DNA from: Jiulongibacter sediminis
Lineage (GTDB): Bacteria; Bacteroidota; Bacteroidia; Cytophagales; Spirosomataceae
NCBI RefSeq assembly: GCF_001306455.1
Contig: NZ_LGTQ01000006.1
Span: forward strand, 310,001-374,000
Length of the DNA: 64,000 bases
Direction of reading: 5' to 3'
In this document: positions 9,354 to 17,713 of the stretch, piece after piece
Position numbering within the stretch: the first letter of the stretch is position 1
Layout of the letters: each line of letters starts with the position of its first letter
Notes under the pieces: model-generated
What the model saw: only the letters and a program-made list of their open reading frames with translations
What the model was told of the DNA's origin: nothing
The model's database searches: none
Translations under genes and position numbers: made by a program

Positions 9354-10466
9354 ATGTTAAAAAAGCTGTCTCTACTTCTTCTCTTTTCTTCTCTGGTTAC
9401 CACTCTTCAGGCACAGGAGGATATCACTTTTGCCTGTAGTTATACCTCAAACAAGATCAATGAGAAGGCAATTTGCGACCTTCTCGGTTATAGATCGAGA
9501 CCTGAAGCCCAGAAGGCCGTTGAGAGCATTGTAAGTCGTTCCGGTTTAAAGCAAAATTTCTATGTAATGGAGTGTCCAAACATTGATAATTGCTTTGCAG
9601 CTACACGAAATGGAGAGAGACTGATTGTATACGACGGTAGTTTTATGCGGAGAGTAAACAATTTAGCTCAAAACGACTGGGGAGCTATGAGTGTTCTGGC
9701 ACATGAAATAGGTCATCATTTGCAAGGTCATACTTTAAAAGCTGGTGGTTCAGATCCTGAAAGAGAGCTTGAAGCTGATGAATTCTCAGGTTTTGTGATG
9801 TATCAAATGGGTGCAAGCCTCAAAGATGCTCAGTCAGCCATATGGAAGTTAACGACCGATTATGATACGGGAAGCCATCCACCAAGAAGAAAGCGTTTAG
9901 CTGCTATCAAAACAGGGTATTCAAAAGCGAAGGCTCTATATCCCCGGGTAAATGCAGAACCCATTGTCGAAGAAAAAGTGGAAGAAGAAAAACCAAAAGA
10001 AGTGCCCGTTGTGGTGAATCAGCCAAGAACATCACCAGTTCCCGTAGAGAAGCCCGAAAGAGAAGTGGTTAACGTAAAAACGGGCTGTGTGGAAGGCAAT
10101 TGCAGAAATGGTTTTGGGGTGGCAGTAAATCACAGAACCTATGAAAAGTATGCAGGAAATTGGCGAAATGGTCGCCGATCAGGATATGGAATTGAATACT
10201 ATCGCGACGGAATGAAGAAATACGAGGGTGATTTTTCGGGAAGCGATTATCATGGCTATGGTACCTACTTTTTCACCAATGGGGATAAATATGTTGGTAA
10301 GTTTAAAAATAATATAATGCATGATGATCAGGCCGTGTATTATTACCGCAATGGTGATCGTTTATTTGTTCGTTATATCAATGGAAAAAAGCAGGGAAAG
10401 GCTAAAATCATCTATTATGGAGGTGTACAGGGCACCGTATTCTTCGAAGATGATATTGAAAAGTAA
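9354..10466 (+). CDS. HExxH metallopeptidase with C-terminal MORN repeats
   Basis: 370 residues with a signal peptide (cleavage about residue 20). The catalytic domain carries HEIGHH (His117, Glu118, His121), followed by ELEADEFSG (Glu140 as the likely third zinc ligand) and SHPPRRKRL. This is the arrangement of M48-like gluzincins found in Bacteroidota. A Pro/Glu/Val-rich linker (about 195-235) leads to several MORN-type repeats (about 260-350; YAGNWRNGRRSGYGIEYY, YEGDFSGSDYHGYGTYFF, YVGKFKNNIMHDD). MORN repeats bind lipids or proteins in other systems, so the protease may be tethered at a membrane surface; this is inference. It is probably exported to the periplasm. A strong terminator follows. 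Confidence 0.83.
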   Translation: MLKKLSLLLLFSSLVTTLQAQEDITFACSYTSNKINEKAICDLLGYRSRPEAQKAVESIVSRSGLKQNFYVMECPNIDNCFAATRNGERLIVYDGSFMRRVNNLAQNDWGAMSVLAHEIGHHLQGHTLKAGGSDPERELEADEFSGFVMYQMGASLKDAQSAIWKLTTDYDTGSHPPRRKRLAAIKTGYSKAKALYPRVNAEPIVEEKVEEEKPKEVPVVVNQPRTSPVPVEKPEREVVNVKTGCVEGNCRNGFGVAVNHRTYEKYAGNWRNGRRSGYGIEYYRDGMKKYEGDFSGSDYHGYGTYFFTNGDKYVGKFKNNIMHDDQAVYYYRNGDRLFVRYINGKKQGKAKIIYYGGVQGTVFFEDDIEK

Positions 10467-10554
10467 TTTCCGGCTTATGTGCAATTTTAATCCGGGATAC
10501 CTAATCTCCCGAAAGAAGGTTCGGCATTGAGTGAATCTGAACCGTTTTAATTTG

Positions 10555-10588
10555 AAGTCTGTACCATAGCGGTGCAGACTTTCTTTTT
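10555..10588 (+). terminator. Intrinsic terminator after the metallopeptidase gene
   Basis: An 11-bp stem (AAGTCTGTACC at 10555-10565 with GGTGCAGACTT at 10571-10581, one G-U pair), 5-nt loop, then a T-rich tract to 10588. Confidence 0.85.
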
Positions 10589-10595
10589 ATATTTG
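10588..10595 (+). promoter_or_regulatory. Candidate -7 promoter element for accD
   Basis: TATATTTG matches the Bacteroidota -7 consensus TAnnTTTG exactly, 29 bp before the accD start and just after the upstream terminator. No convincing TTG -33 element is present, as its place is taken by the terminator hairpin. Confidence 0.45.
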
Positions 10596-10624
10596 CCCTC
10601 TGAATTAATTCAAAAAAAGAGCTT

Positions 10625-11470
10625 ATGTCTTGGTTTCAACGCAAAGCAAAAGGTATAAATACACCTACTGAACTTAAAAGAGAAGCACCGGATGGCCTTT
10701 GGCACCAATGCTCTGAGTGTAAACAGGTGATGCACACCCGTGAACACAAGAACAACGCTTATACGTGCTTGCATTGTAATTATCATGATAAAATTGGTTC
10801 TGAGGCTTATTTTAAAATCCTTTTTGATGAAGGGGAATATCAAGAGCTTGACTCTGAAATGCGATCAGCAGATCCGCTGGAATTTGTAGATACCAAGGCC
10901 TATCCTGAACGTATAGTCACTACGGAAAAGAAGTCAGGTCTAAAAGATGCAGTGAGAACAGCTCATGGTAATATGCATGGTAAAAAGATTACAATTTCTT
11001 GTATGGATTTCGGCTTTATTGGAGGCTCAATGGGCTCTGTGGTAGGTGAAAAAATAGCCCGTGGTATGGATCACGCACTGAAAACGAAGACCCCATTTTT
11101 GATGATCTCAAAATCAGGGGGTGCACGAATGATGGAAGCGGGTTATTCGCTAATGCAAATGGCCAAAACTTCGGCTAAAATAGCTCAGCTTGATGAAGCC
11201 AAAGTACCTTATATTTCATTAATGACTGACCCTACGACAGGTGGTGTCACGGCTTCATTTGCTATGCTGGGAGATTTCAATATTTCAGAACCAGGTGCAT
11301 TAATCGGTTTTGCTGGCCCGAGAATTATCAAAGAAACCATTGGTAAAGACTTACCTAAAGGTTTCCAGACAGCTGAATTTGTTCAGGATCACGGTTTTCT
11401 TGATTTTATCGTTGACCGTAAAGACCTGAAAGACAAATTGGCCAGCCTGTTGAATATGATCAAAAAATAA
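10625..11470 (+). CDS. accD: Acetyl-CoA carboxylase carboxyltransferase subunit beta
   Basis: 281 residues, normal for AccD. It transfers the carboxyl group from carboxybiotin to acetyl-CoA, the first committed step of fatty acid synthesis, as an alpha2beta2 complex with AccA. The four-Cys zinc ribbon is at Cys29, Cys32, Cys48 and Cys51. The crotonase-type carboxyltransferase core contains [28 protein letters not shown] and [15 protein letters not shown]. It stands alone here: accA, accB and accC are not in the window. The stop is 2 bp from the converging ppk2 stop. Confidence 0.97.
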   Translation: MSWFQRKAKGINTPTELKREAPDGLWHQCSECKQVMHTREHKNNAYTCLHCNYHDKIGSEAYFKILFDEGEYQELDSEMRSADPLEFVDTKAYPERIVTTEKKSGLKDAVRTAHGNMHGKKITISCMDFGFIGGSMGSVVGEKIARGMDHALKTKTPFLMISKSGGARMMEAGYSLMQMAKTSAKIAQLDEAKVPYISLMTDPTTGGVTASFAMLGDFNISEPGALIGFAGPRIIKETIGKDLPKGFQTAEFVQDHGFLDFIVDRKDLKDKLASLLNMIKK

Positions 11471-11472
11471 GG

Positions 11473-12237
11473 CTATTCATACGGAATAGTCTCGAGAATG
11501 TGGCTTAGTGCAGATATTCTTGCCTCCGTCTTTTTATTGGCTTTGATTATGACCCATGGAGCATTTTCGGTGTTGGTATGGGCAAACATCTTTTCCTTGT
11601 ACTTCGTGTATTCGTCCCATAACTCCTGAGCTCTTAGATCAACAGGTGTAATTTTCCAACGTTTCAAAGGGTCAGATTTTATCTCCTCAAATCGCTCGGC
11701 CTGCTCTTCTTTTGAAATAGAGAAATAGAGTTTCACGAGGTAAGTATCAGCTGATTGAATCATTTTTTCAAACTCATTCACCTGACCCATAAACCGCTCA
11801 TGTTCTTCCATTGTACAGAAACCATTAACAGGTTCTACGATCGCTCTGTTATACCAGCTTCGATCAAAAAAGACGATTTCACCAGGTCTGGGAAGATGAT
11901 TGACATAACGCTGAAAATACCACTGTCCTTTTTCTTCTTCAGTAGGTTTATTGAGGGCTACCACCCGATATCTTCTCGGGTTAATATAGGCCGTAATTCT
12001 TCGGATAGCTCCACCTTTACCGGCGGCATCGCGTCCTTCAAAAATTACTACCACTTTTTTATTATTCTCTATAACCCAGGTTTGAAGTTTAATAAGTTCA
12101 GTTTGTAGCTCTTTTAAGGTAACGTCATAGTTGGCTAACCGCAATGCACGCTCCAGATTTACTTTTTTGTTTGCAAAAAGACGTCTTAGTCCTTCTTTGC
12201 TGTTTAGTAATTCAACTTCTTCTTCTGTAAGATTCAT
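11473..12237 (-). CDS. ppk2: Polyphosphate kinase 2 family protein (copy A)
   Basis: 254 residues, a one-domain PPK2. The family uses polyphosphate to phosphorylate nucleotides (class I NDP, class II NMP, class III both). Walker A GRDAAGKGG is at residues 68-76 and the Walker B/lid motif FFDRSWYNRA at 123-132. PTEEEKGQWYFQRY and KRWKITPVDL, which bind polyphosphate and nucleotide, are also present. The stop of the upstream ppk2 copy lies 5 bp away and both run on the minus strand, so they form a two-gene operon. The two copies are clearly homologous but differ widely outside the motifs, which suggests different substrate preference rather than recent duplication. The preferred nucleotide cannot be read from sequence by eye. 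Confidence 0.92.
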   Translation of the reverse strand: MNLTEEEVELLNSKEGLRRLFANKKVNLERALRLANYDVTLKELQTELIKLQTWVIENNKKVVVIFEGRDAAGKGGAIRRITAYINPRRYRVVALNKPTEEEKGQWYFQRYVNHLPRPGEIVFFDRSWYNRAIVEPVNGFCTMEEHERFMGQVNEFEKMIQSADTYLVKLYFSISKEEQAERFEEIKSDPLKRWKITPVDLRAQELWDEYTKYKEKMFAHTNTENAPWVIIKANKKTEARISALSHILETIPYE

Positions 12238-12242
12238 AGGTC

Positions 12243-13106
12243 TTAATTATCGATTTGTTCTGCGTTTCTGAAGTATCTCATGATCACATTAGGGTCAGGG
12301 AAAAGGTGAGCTTTTGAGCTGTTTCTCCGGCTGTAATCAAATCGTGATAAAACGTATTTTATACTCTCCAGTCGGGCAGTTTTTTTACTGTTTGTTTTCA
12401 CAATAATCCAAGGACTAAATGAGGTATGGGTATTGGAAAACATCTCTTCCTTAAAATAGGTGTATTTATCCCATAATTCCTGGCCCTTCATATCCACAGG
12501 ACTGAATTTCCATTTTTTCAATGGATTCTCCATACGGGATAGAAAACGCTTTTGCTGTTCGTCTTTTGAGATTGAAAACCAGAATTTGATGAGCAAAACC
12601 CCGTCTTCATAAAGCATATGTTCAAATTCAGGAACCTGAATCATAAAACGTTTGTATTGTTCGTCAGTGCAAAAACCCATTACGGGTTCCACTACGGCTC
12701 TGTTATACCAACTTCGGTCAAAAAAGACGATTTCTCCGGGTTCTGGCAGTTCTTTGATGTATCGCCTGAAATACCATTGACCTCTTTCAACTTCTGTAGG
12801 CTTATTTAAGGCTACCACTCGCATAGCTCTGGGGTTTAGGTGCTCAGTAAAACGTTTGATAGAACCCCCTTTTCCAGCCGCATCACGACCTTCAAAAAGA
12901 ATGGCTACCCGTTTTTTGTGCTTCATCACCCACTGTTGAAGATCCACTAGTTCTGCTTGAAGCTGCTTTAACTCATCTTCATACTTGAGGTTTTTCAGCG
13001 TTTTTTTAACATCAATATGCTTTTGTTTGGCTATTTTAATAAGTCGGTTTCTGGTTTTAGTAGTTTCCAGATCTTCTGCCGAGTACATATTTTTCGTTTC
13101 TTCCAT
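12243..13106 (-). CDS. ppk2: Polyphosphate kinase 2 family protein (copy B)
   Basis: 287 residues from ATG 13106; a TTG two codons upstream is less likely. Walker A GRDAAGKGG spans about 73-81 and DRSWYNRA 130-137. Compared with copy A it has an N-terminal helical extension of about 20 residues (TTKTRNRLIKIAKQKHIDVK) and a C-terminal tail after YSRRNSSKAHLFPDPNV. The reaction is polyphosphate-driven nucleotide phosphorylation, probably in the cytoplasm. It is first in the ppk2 operon and divergent from the aldehyde dehydrogenase gene across 131 bp. Confidence 0.92.
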   Translation of the reverse strand: MEETKNMYSAEDLETTKTRNRLIKIAKQKHIDVKKTLKNLKYEDELKQLQAELVDLQQWVMKHKKRVAILFEGRDAAGKGGSIKRFTEHLNPRAMRVVALNKPTEVERGQWYFRRYIKELPEPGEIVFFDRSWYNRAVVEPVMGFCTDEQYKRFMIQVPEFEHMLYEDGVLLIKFWFSISKDEQQKRFLSRMENPLKKWKFSPVDMKGQELWDKYTYFKEEMFSNTHTSFSPWIIVKTNSKKTARLESIKYVLSRFDYSRRNSSKAHLFPDPNVIMRYFRNAEQIDN

Positions 13107-13237
13107 TACCAATGGACATTTTATGAGTAAAAATTAAATATAGGAATGATATTTTAATCCTTGCAATGATGGTGATCAGGTCAACAAGTCTGAACCCACA
13201 TTTTTGTAAGCTGTTTTAGAATAAAAGATTCAATCAA

Positions 13238-14605
13238 ATGACAATAGAAAGTGTAAATCCGGCCAATAACAAGAAACTTCAGGAATATACTTTACTGACG
13301 GATGAACAGGCAGAACGTAAGCTTAAACAATCAGAACAGGTATATAAAATCTGGCGAAAGACAGGATTCAGTGAGCGTAGTAAACTCATGCTTAAAGCCG
13401 CGGATGTGCTGAATACAAACAAAGAGAAATATGCATTGATGATGACAAGGGAGATGGGAAAAACCCTTGCCTCCTCAAGGGCTGAAGTTGAAAAATGTGC
13501 CTGGGTTTGTCGTTATTATGCTGAAAATGCTGAAACCTTTCTACACGATGAAAAAATTCAAACGGATGCTTCACGGAGCTACGTCAGTTATCAACCACTA
13601 GGGGTTATTTTGGCGGTTATGCCGTGGAATTTTCCTTTTTGGCAGGTGTTTCGTTTTGCCGCTCCGGCTTTAATGGCCGGTAATGCAGCGGTTCTGAAAC
13701 ATGCTTCTAACGTACCGGGCTCGGCAGCTTTAATTCAGGAGGTTTTTGACGAGGCAGGTTTCCCGAAAGGCCTGTTCACAAACCTGTGGATAAGTAGCAA
13801 ACAAGTGGAAAAACTGATAGAAAACCCTATCATTAAGGCTGTTACCCTAACCGGAAGTGAAAAGGCAGGAGCTAGTGTGGCGGCTAAAGCTGCACAACAT
13901 ATCAAAAAAGCGGTCCTGGAGCTTGGTGGGTCGGATGCCTATATCATTCTGGAAGATGCCGACCTCGATCTGGCCGCAAAACAATGTACGGAAAGCCGCT
14001 TATTGAACACTGGACAAAGCTGTATCGGAGCCAAAAGGTTTATCGTTTTGGATGAAGTTTATGAAGAATTTCTCCTGAAGTTCATAGAACAGATGCTGGA
14101 ATCCGTAACAGGGGATCCCGAAAAGGAAGAGACCACAATGGGGCCAATGGCCAGAACGGACCTCAGAGACGAGCTTCATGAACAGGTTATGAAGAGTGTG
14201 GAAAAAGGGGCTGAGATTCAAATTGGTGGAGAGATTCAGGATTTGACAGGGGCTTATTATCCAGCTACCATATTAACTAATGTCAAACCAGGAATGCCAG
14301 CCTATGAAGAAGAGCTTTTTGGACCGGTTGCAAGCGTGATTAAAGTCAAAGATGAAGCGGAGGCCATACAAGTAGCAAATGATTCAAAATTCGGCCTGGG
14401 AAGTGGTGTTTTTACCAAGGATTTAAGTAGGGGAGAGCGGATTGCTCGATATGAGCTGGAAGCTGGCTCCTCATTTGTCAATCAATATGTAAAATCAGAC
14501 CCAAGATTGCCTTTTGGAGGTATCAAAACCAGTGGCTTTGGTCGCGAGCTATCACATCATGGGATCCTTGAATTTGTGAATACTAAAACGATCTATATCG
14601 CATGA
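13238..14605 (+). CDS. NAD(P)-dependent aldehyde dehydrogenase, succinate-semialdehyde type
   Basis: 455 residues, the short variant common among GabD-like dehydrogenases. The substrate-loop block PWNFPFWQVFRFAAPALMAGN is at 129-149. The catalytic Glu228 (LELGG) and nucleophile Cys262 (NTGQSCIGAKRF) are intact, and the C-terminal PFGGIKTSGFGREL is complete. The nearest named families oxidise succinate semialdehyde to succinate; the exact substrate remains unproven. A DUF4174 gene overlaps its stop codon (ATGA), which shows translational coupling. It is divergent from the ppk2 pair. Confidence 0.87.
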   Translation: MTIESVNPANNKKLQEYTLLTDEQAERKLKQSEQVYKIWRKTGFSERSKLMLKAADVLNTNKEKYALMMTREMGKTLASSRAEVEKCAWVCRYYAENAETFLHDEKIQTDASRSYVSYQPLGVILAVMPWNFPFWQVFRFAAPALMAGNAAVLKHASNVPGSAALIQEVFDEAGFPKGLFTNLWISSKQVEKLIENPIIKAVTLTGSEKAGASVAAKAAQHIKKAVLELGGSDAYIILEDADLDLAAKQCTESRLLNTGQSCIGAKRFIVLDEVYEEFLLKFIEQMLESVTGDPEKEETTMGPMARTDLRDELHEQVMKSVEKGAEIQIGGEIQDLTGAYYPATILTNVKPGMPAYEEELFGPVASVIKVKDEAEAIQVANDSKFGLGSGVFTKDLSRGERIARYELEAGSSFVNQYVKSDPRLPFGGIKTSGFGRELSHHGILEFVNTKTIYIA

Positions 14606-15000
14606 TCAATTTCATCATCATTCTTTTAATAATGAGTATTCAGGATAAAGTATATGAGCTGAGAGACTTTGAATGGAAGAATAGACTGGTATTAATTGGT
14701 GGCGAAAATTTAGATATGGTTGAAAACCAGGCATTGGAGTTTTTAAAAATGTCATCGAAGAATAACGACAGAAAGCTTCTTATTTTTCAATGGAACGCCC
14801 AATACCAAGCATTTTATGAAAGAGAAAAGGACTATATTCTCAAAGAGTCTAACTATAAAAATGATTTTGAAATCCGACTTTATGGTCTGGATGGAGGTGT
14901 AAAAGATCAAAGGGAAGAAATGGTCAGTCCTCAAAGGATTTATGACCAAATAGATTCCATGCCGATGCGAATTCGGGAATTGAGAAATAAAAGAAACTAG
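14602..15000 (+). CDS. DUF4174 domain protein
   Basis: 132 residues if read from ATG 14602, which overlaps the dehydrogenase stop by four bases. An ATG at 14632 would give 122 residues and remove the hydrophobic MINFIIILLI start, which could be a short signal or anchor. The core VYELRDFEWKNRLVLI and the C-terminal LYGLDGGVK...IYDQIDSMPMR match DUF4174, a thioredoxin-like fold family of unknown function often exported. No CxxC is seen, so it is unlikely to be a thiol oxidoreductase. It is co-transcribed with the dehydrogenase. Confidence 0.75.
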   Translation: MINFIIILLIMSIQDKVYELRDFEWKNRLVLIGGENLDMVENQALEFLKMSSKNNDRKLLIFQWNAQYQAFYEREKDYILKESNYKNDFEIRLYGLDGGVKDQREEMVSPQRIYDQIDSMPMRIRELRNKRN

Positions 15001-15011
15001 CCATCGAGACC

Positions 15012-15863
15012 TTGATTAAACATATTGCCGAGGTTACCGGAGGGCGAATTGAAAAATATCAGCCAGTTTCCGGAGGTGATATTGCTGAAGCGTTTGTTCT
15101 GGAAACGGCAAACGGTTCTCTGTTTCTCAAAACGCTTCAAAATCCTGATGCCAAAGATATTTTCTCAGCTGAAGCAAAGGGACTTCGGGAAATGGAGAAA
15201 AGTCAATCCATTAAAGTCCCCGAAATTATTTCAATAGGTCAGGTAAATGAAACGAGTTACCTTCTGCTGGAGTACATAGAAGGTAAAAATGTGGGGGCAA
15301 AAGACTTTGAAAAATTGGGTAGGGGAGTTGCTAAAATGCATCAATATACCACGGTTTCATTTGGCTTTGAATCGGATAATTTTATCGGCCTTCTTCCTCA
15401 AAGCAATAGGACAAGTACTTCTTGGCCAGAGTTTTATACCTCAGAAAGGCTGATGCCTCAATTAGAAAAGGCTGTCAAACTAGGTCATCTTTTGCCGGAA
15501 GAAACTCTCACAAAAGAAAGAGTACTGAAAACCTGTAAAAAGTTACTACCTGATTGTTCTGCTTCACTTTTGCATGGTGATTTATGGTCTGGAAACTATT
15601 TGATCGCTCAATCAGGAATTCCATATTTGATAGACCCTGCCGTCTATTATGGTCACCGTGAAGCAGACTTGGCAATGTCTCGACTATTCGGGGGTTTTGA
15701 TGAAAGCTTTTATCAGGCCTACTATGAAGTGTGGCCGAAAGAACCAGAGGAAGCGGAACGAATTGAAATCTACCAGCTTTATCATTTGCTGGTGCACCTG
15801 AACTTATTTGGTTTGGGTTATAAGGCGTCTGTAAAGAGGACGTTGGAGAAATATTTCTTTTGA
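15012..15863 (+). CDS. Fructosamine kinase family protein
   Basis: 283 residues starting at TTG 15012; no ATG fits the family's N-terminus (IAEVTGGRIEKYQPVSGGDIAEAF). The aminoglycoside-phosphotransferase-like catalytic loop HGDLWSGN begins at His188, with a DPAVYYGHREADLAMS magnesium-binding segment after it. LLLEYIEG marks the hinge. The family phosphorylates ketosamines on glycated amines and so helps deglycation; bacterial members act on ribulosamines or erythrulosamines. It follows the DUF4174 gene by 11 bp and probably belongs to that transcript. It converges with menB, 9 bp apart. Confidence 0.88.
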   Translation: MIKHIAEVTGGRIEKYQPVSGGDIAEAFVLETANGSLFLKTLQNPDAKDIFSAEAKGLREMEKSQSIKVPEIISIGQVNETSYLLLEYIEGKNVGAKDFEKLGRGVAKMHQYTTVSFGFESDNFIGLLPQSNRTSTSWPEFYTSERLMPQLEKAVKLGHLLPEETLTKERVLKTCKKLLPDCSASLLHGDLWSGNYLIAQSGIPYLIDPAVYYGHREADLAMSRLFGGFDESFYQAYYEVWPKEPEEAERIEIYQLYHLLVHLNLFGLGYKASVKRTLEKYFF

Positions 15864-15872
15864 AACACTGGC

Positions 15873-16715
15873 TCAGGAATATTTGGGAAACTTCTCAAAT
15901 TCCGGCCTTCTTTTCTCCAGAAAGGCATCACGACCCTCCTTTGCTTCATCTGTCATATAACCTAAACGGGTAGCTTCGCCGGCAAAAATCTGCTGGCCCA
16001 CGAGACCGTCGTCAATCATATTAAAGGCAAATTTTAGCATTCTGATAGCCATCGGGCTCTTTTCCAGGATCTTCTGTGCCCATTCAAAGGCGGTTTGCTC
16101 AAGTGTTTCATGTGGAACAACGGCATTCACCATTCCCATCTCGAAAGCCTCCTGAGCAGAATAGTTTTCTCCTAAAAAGAAAATCTCACGGGCTCTTTTC
16201 TGACCCACCTGACGAGCCAAATAAGCGGAACCATACCCGGCATCATAACTGGCGACATTGGCGTCCGTTTGCTTGAAAATGGCATGTTCCTTACTAGCTA
16301 AGGTCATATCACAAACTACATGAAGACTATGGCCGCCACCTACTGCCCATCCCGGCACCACAGCGATAACCGGCTTGCTCATAAAACGAATTTGACGCTG
16401 TACGTCCAGAATATTTAAACGGCCAACGCCTACTTCATCTTTATAACCGTCTTTTCCACGGGCATTCTGATCTCCACCACTGCAAAAAGCCCAGCCGCCA
16501 TCTTTTGGCGAAGGTCCCTCGCCACTCAAAAGAACAACACCAACGGAACTGTCGTTGCGGGCGTCTTCAAAGGCATCAATAAGCTCAAATGTAGTCTTTG
16601 GGCGAAATGCATTTCTAACCTCTGGTCGGTTAAAGGCAATTCTAGCCACACCTTCCGCTTTTTTGTAGGTGATGTCTTCGTATTCTTTCGCGGTGATCCA
16701 GTTTGGATTAGGCAT
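15873..16715 (-). CDS. menB: 1,4-dihydroxy-2-naphthoyl-CoA synthase
   Basis: 280 residues of the crotonase fold. MenB closes the second ring in menaquinone synthesis, converting o-succinylbenzoyl-CoA to DHNA-CoA. Diagnostic blocks are the oxyanion segment FCSGGDQ (77-83), the AVGGGHSLHVVCDMTLAS run (124-141) and SYDAGYGSAYLARQVG, which separates MenB from other enoyl-CoA hydratases. The C-terminal FLEKRRPEFEKFP is also typical. Other men genes are absent nearby. A TAATTTTG box on the minus strand lies 23 bp upstream of the ATG. Confidence 0.96.
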   Translation of the reverse strand: MPNPNWITAKEYEDITYKKAEGVARIAFNRPEVRNAFRPKTTFELIDAFEDARNDSSVGVVLLSGEGPSPKDGGWAFCSGGDQNARGKDGYKDEVGVGRLNILDVQRQIRFMSKPVIAVVPGWAVGGGHSLHVVCDMTLASKEHAIFKQTDANVASYDAGYGSAYLARQVGQKRAREIFFLGENYSAQEAFEMGMVNAVVPHETLEQTAFEWAQKILEKSPMAIRMLKFAFNMIDDGLVGQQIFAGEATRLGYMTDEAKEGRDAFLEKRRPEFEKFPKYS

Positions 16716-16737
16716 ATTCTTCTGGTTTATGTTGGAG

Positions 16738-16745
16738 CAAAATTA
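16738..16745 (-). promoter_or_regulatory. Candidate -7 promoter element for menB
   Basis: On the minus strand the sequence reads TAATTTTG, an exact TAnnTTTG match, 23 bp before the menB ATG. A 7-bp inverted repeat with a 3-nt loop (16748-16764) lies directly upstream of it and could be an operator or the end of the DUF4249 transcript. No TTG -33 was found. Confidence 0.4.
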
Positions 16746-16804
16746 GACTTATTCTATGAATAAGAAGGAGGTCGTCGGTTATCGTTTACAAAATGAGTGA
16801 TGTC

Positions 16805-17710
16805 TTACTCACTAGGTCTGGCCTTAGTGCTGTCAATTTTGGCACTTAGACTACTCACCTGAGAAATACCAAAAAATCCAAGAGCTTTCACTTCAGAGCG
16901 ACTGTCAAGGTTGAAAATATTTGTCGGAATATTGGCAGGTGGAGTTGCGAAAATTCCCCCGTTTGCCGACTCCTGTCTCACTTGCAGCAGATACAAATAT
17001 GCATCCGGTGTAATACTCCAAAGCTCAACATCCAACGAGTCTCCATGTTGATAAAAACCATCGTTAATGGATTGCCTGATGGGTAAAATAAAAGTGAGAC
17101 CATCTGTACCACCACCAGGAGAAAAGCCACCATCGTAGGAAATCGAAATAGAAGCCGCGTTATTAATAAGGTTGGCGTTTTTAGTGGTTCTAATCCAATA
17201 GGTGTCCCCTTCTCCTATAGGATCATTGGCATAAAATTCAGCGAAATAGCCCGAAGTTTCTGTGCTGTCTTGCCCCGCAAAAGGAAACTCAAAAAACTCG
17301 TAAGCAATGGAATCTATTTTTGGGACAGGCCTGTACAAAGAAAGAGCCGCAAACTCCTGATCTTTATACTTTACATATAGGGCATATCTCTTATTCTCTT
17401 TGAGAAACCCGTTAGCTTCTCTCGGAAGAGTGTATTCACCAGTTTGATTGAGGTCAATAAAAGGGTAAGCCACACTATCCTCGTCAAAAAGAATAACCGT
17501 AGCGTCCGTAACCGCCCGTGGTGTTGAGTTATCAAAATATGGTTGTGAAAGGCTCAGCTTTACTACCTGATCTTCGTCTTTATTGGTGATCCAGGCATCA
17601 ATGACCAGCTGCTCCACCCCATCCTGTATATCAATATCAATAACATCTTCACAGGAACTCAAACCGATGACTGAAGCAAAAAAGAGGAGCTTGATAAATA
17701 TCGATTTCAT
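16805..17710 (-). CDS. DUF4249 lipoprotein
   Basis: 301 residues. The signal peptide ends in a lipobox (VIGLSSC, Cys20), so it is an outer-membrane lipoprotein. The following VIDIDIQDGVEQLVIDAWITN is the characteristic N-terminus of DUF4249, and the beta-rich body fits. In Bacteroidota this family is encoded next to a TonB-dependent receptor and is presumed to be its surface partner; the ligand is unknown. Here it starts 3 bp after the receptor stop on the same strand. It is therefore the second gene of a two-gene uptake operon. Confidence 0.87.
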   Translation of the reverse strand: MKSIFIKLLFFASVIGLSSCEDVIDIDIQDGVEQLVIDAWITNKDEDQVVKLSLSQPYFDNSTPRAVTDATVILFDEDSVAYPFIDLNQTGEYTLPREANGFLKENKRYALYVKYKDQEFAALSLYRPVPKIDSIAYEFFEFPFAGQDSTETSGYFAEFYANDPIGEGDTYWIRTTKNANLINNAASISISYDGGFSPGGGTDGLTFILPIRQSINDGFYQHGDSLDVELWSITPDAYLYLLQVRQESANGGIFATPPANIPTNIFNLDSRSEVKALGFFGISQVSSLSAKIDSTKARPSE

Positions 17711-17713
17711 GTC

